A DNA stretch of 14,531 nucleotides, taken from assembly GCA_019308145.1 (NCBI GenBank), contig JAFDIG010000021.1, positions 1 through 14,531 of the forward strand. The letters run 5' to 3'. Both the position numbers and the translations under genes were made by a program. The DNA comes from Deltaproteobacteria bacterium (GTDB taxonomy: Bacteria > Desulfobacterota > JAFDIG01). The notes beneath the pieces are model-generated. The model had not been told where the DNA came from. It saw only the letters and a list, made by a program, of their open reading frames with translations, and did no database searches. How positions within the stretch are numbered: position 1 is the first letter of the stretch; each line of letters starts with the position of its first letter. Shown piece by piece: positions 13,928 to 14,531 of this stretch.

Positions 13928-14531
13928 TTAATGATCTTTTACAAGTGAAAGCAAAACCTTTTCATAAGCATCAATAACTCTATCCCAAGTATAAGTTCCT
14001 TTAATCCTTAAAACAGCATTTTTCTTTAAAGATTGCCTTAAATTCTCATCATTTAAAATAAGTTCCATCTTATAGGCGAGATCAGATGGATCTTTTTTGT
14101 AAAAAAGAGCAGAATCCATTGCCACTTCTCTATTAAAAGGCACATCAAGAGCAAATACACAACATCCATATCCTAAAGCCATAAGTAAACCAGGATTTGT
14201 TCCACCAACCTCATTACCATGAATATAAGCGTATGAGTTTATGGCAAGCTCTTCAAGATGATAAGGTTTATATATTCCGCCTAAAAATTTTACATTAGGA
14301 TTTTGGGTTGATTTTAATTTTTTTACAAAAGGACTATCCCAGTTGGCATCTCCCACAATAACAAGCTTTTTTTGGGTTTTTATCTTATTATAAGCAGCTA
14401 AGGTTATATCAGCATTATTTTCAGGCTCAAGCCTACTTGCCATAAGGAAATACTCTTCTTTTTTTAACCCATACTCAAAAAGTATCTCAGGATGGGTTGA
14501 CTCTGTTTTTATGTAAGCACCATAAGGGATA
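13928..14531 (-). CDS. GT4-type glycosyltransferase (DUF1972/rhamnosyltransferase-like), C-terminal part, 5' end outside window
   Basis: The frame is open from the TAA at 13930-13928 to the window edge (in frame to 14530), giving the last 200 residues. An ATG at 14443 lies inside the domain and is not the start. Seen: IPYGAYIKTE, YGLKKEEYFLMASRLEPENN (start of the nucleotide-sugar-binding lobe), KKLVIVGDANWDSPFV, VKFLGGIYKPYHLEEL, YIHGNEVGGTNPGLLMALGYG and FNREV. The HGxxVGGTNP signature is typical of the DUF1972-linked GT4 enzymes that transfer rhamnose or related sugars in surface polysaccharide synthesis. A Met stands where most relatives have the Glu of LLEA. It acts in the cytoplasm or at the inner membrane face. 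Probably part of a polysaccharide cluster beyond the window. Confidence 0.88.
   Translation of the reverse strand, partial: IPYGAYIKTESTHPEILFEYGLKKEEYFLMASRLEPENNADITLAAYNKIKTQKKLVIVGDANWDSPFVKKLKSTQNPNVKFLGGIYKPYHLEELAINSYAYIHGNEVGGTNPGLLMALGYGCCVFALDVPFNREVAMDSALFYKKDPSDLAYKMELILNDENLRQSLKKNAVLRIKGTYTWDRVIDAYEKVLLSLVKDH

Noticed and set aside
1..14531. CRISPR arrays, tRNA or rRNA genes, insertion sequences, integrases
   Set aside because: No regularly spaced repeats, no tRNA-like cloverleaf in the gaps, and no transposase or recombinase motifs were seen on either strand.

Overview
The window looks like a piece of an AT-rich, Gram-negative bacterial chromosome. Gram-negative: there is a large C-terminal outer-membrane beta-barrel protein ending in Phe, and several exported proteins have Sec signal peptides. 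Strictly bacterial-style sigma70 promoters, Shine-Dalgarno sites and intrinsic terminators are visible. The gene mix (archaeal-type tungstate transporter WtpABC, a cofactor riboswitch, a CooT-family nickel protein, MEMO and an exported Pcm) suggests an anaerobe that uses tungsten or molybdenum and nickel enzymes, perhaps a Desulfobacterota-like or related uncultured lineage. That placement is inference; no taxonomic marker gene is present.

Layout. (1) Bases 1-4487, plus strand: the end of a sugar-catabolism and uptake cluster. It holds the C-terminus of an FGGY (xylulokinase-like) kinase, a BtpA/SgcQ-family TIM-barrel protein that overlaps it, a secreted sugar-binding protein, a terminator-like hairpin, and two MalF/MalG-type permeases. 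No ATPase for this importer is in the window. (2) Bases 4488-4776: short non-coding stretch with a possible coding remnant. (3) Bases 4777-7680, minus strand: one 967-aa exported protein with a degenerate MA-type peptidase domain, TolB-like beta-propeller repeats and an Omp85-like C-terminal barrel. (4) Bases 7681-8107: a rich regulatory region with a near-consensus promoter, a Moco/Tuco-type riboswitch, two consecutive intrinsic terminators and a set of mutually exclusive helices reaching a 5-codon leader ORF. (5) Bases 8108-10980, plus strand: wtpA-wtpB-wtpC, a complete tungstate/molybdate ABC importer with a strong 14-bp hairpin between wtpA and wtpB. (6) Bases 11053-13739, minus strand: a probable operon ttcA - pcm - cooT-like - MEMO, read from a promoter near 13775-13803. 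(7) Bases 13928-14531, minus strand: the C-terminal part of a GT4 glycosyltransferase, cut by the window edge.

The most interesting part is region 4. The riboswitch should sense the molybdenum/tungsten cofactor and control uptake of the oxyanion. The 3' strand of its P1 helix is perfectly complementary over 15 nt to a downstream segment. That segment can instead pair with the Shine-Dalgarno of the tiny ORF MAFYN. The stop codon of that ORF directly abuts another helix that can hide the wtpA Shine-Dalgarno. Together these suggest a relay: cofactor -> leader-peptide translation -> wtpA translation. The helices are read directly from the sequence; the mechanism is inference. Regions 3 and 6 add a probable pseudoenzyme on an outer-membrane barrel, and two normally cytosolic families (Pcm and MEMO) that carry N-terminal export signals.
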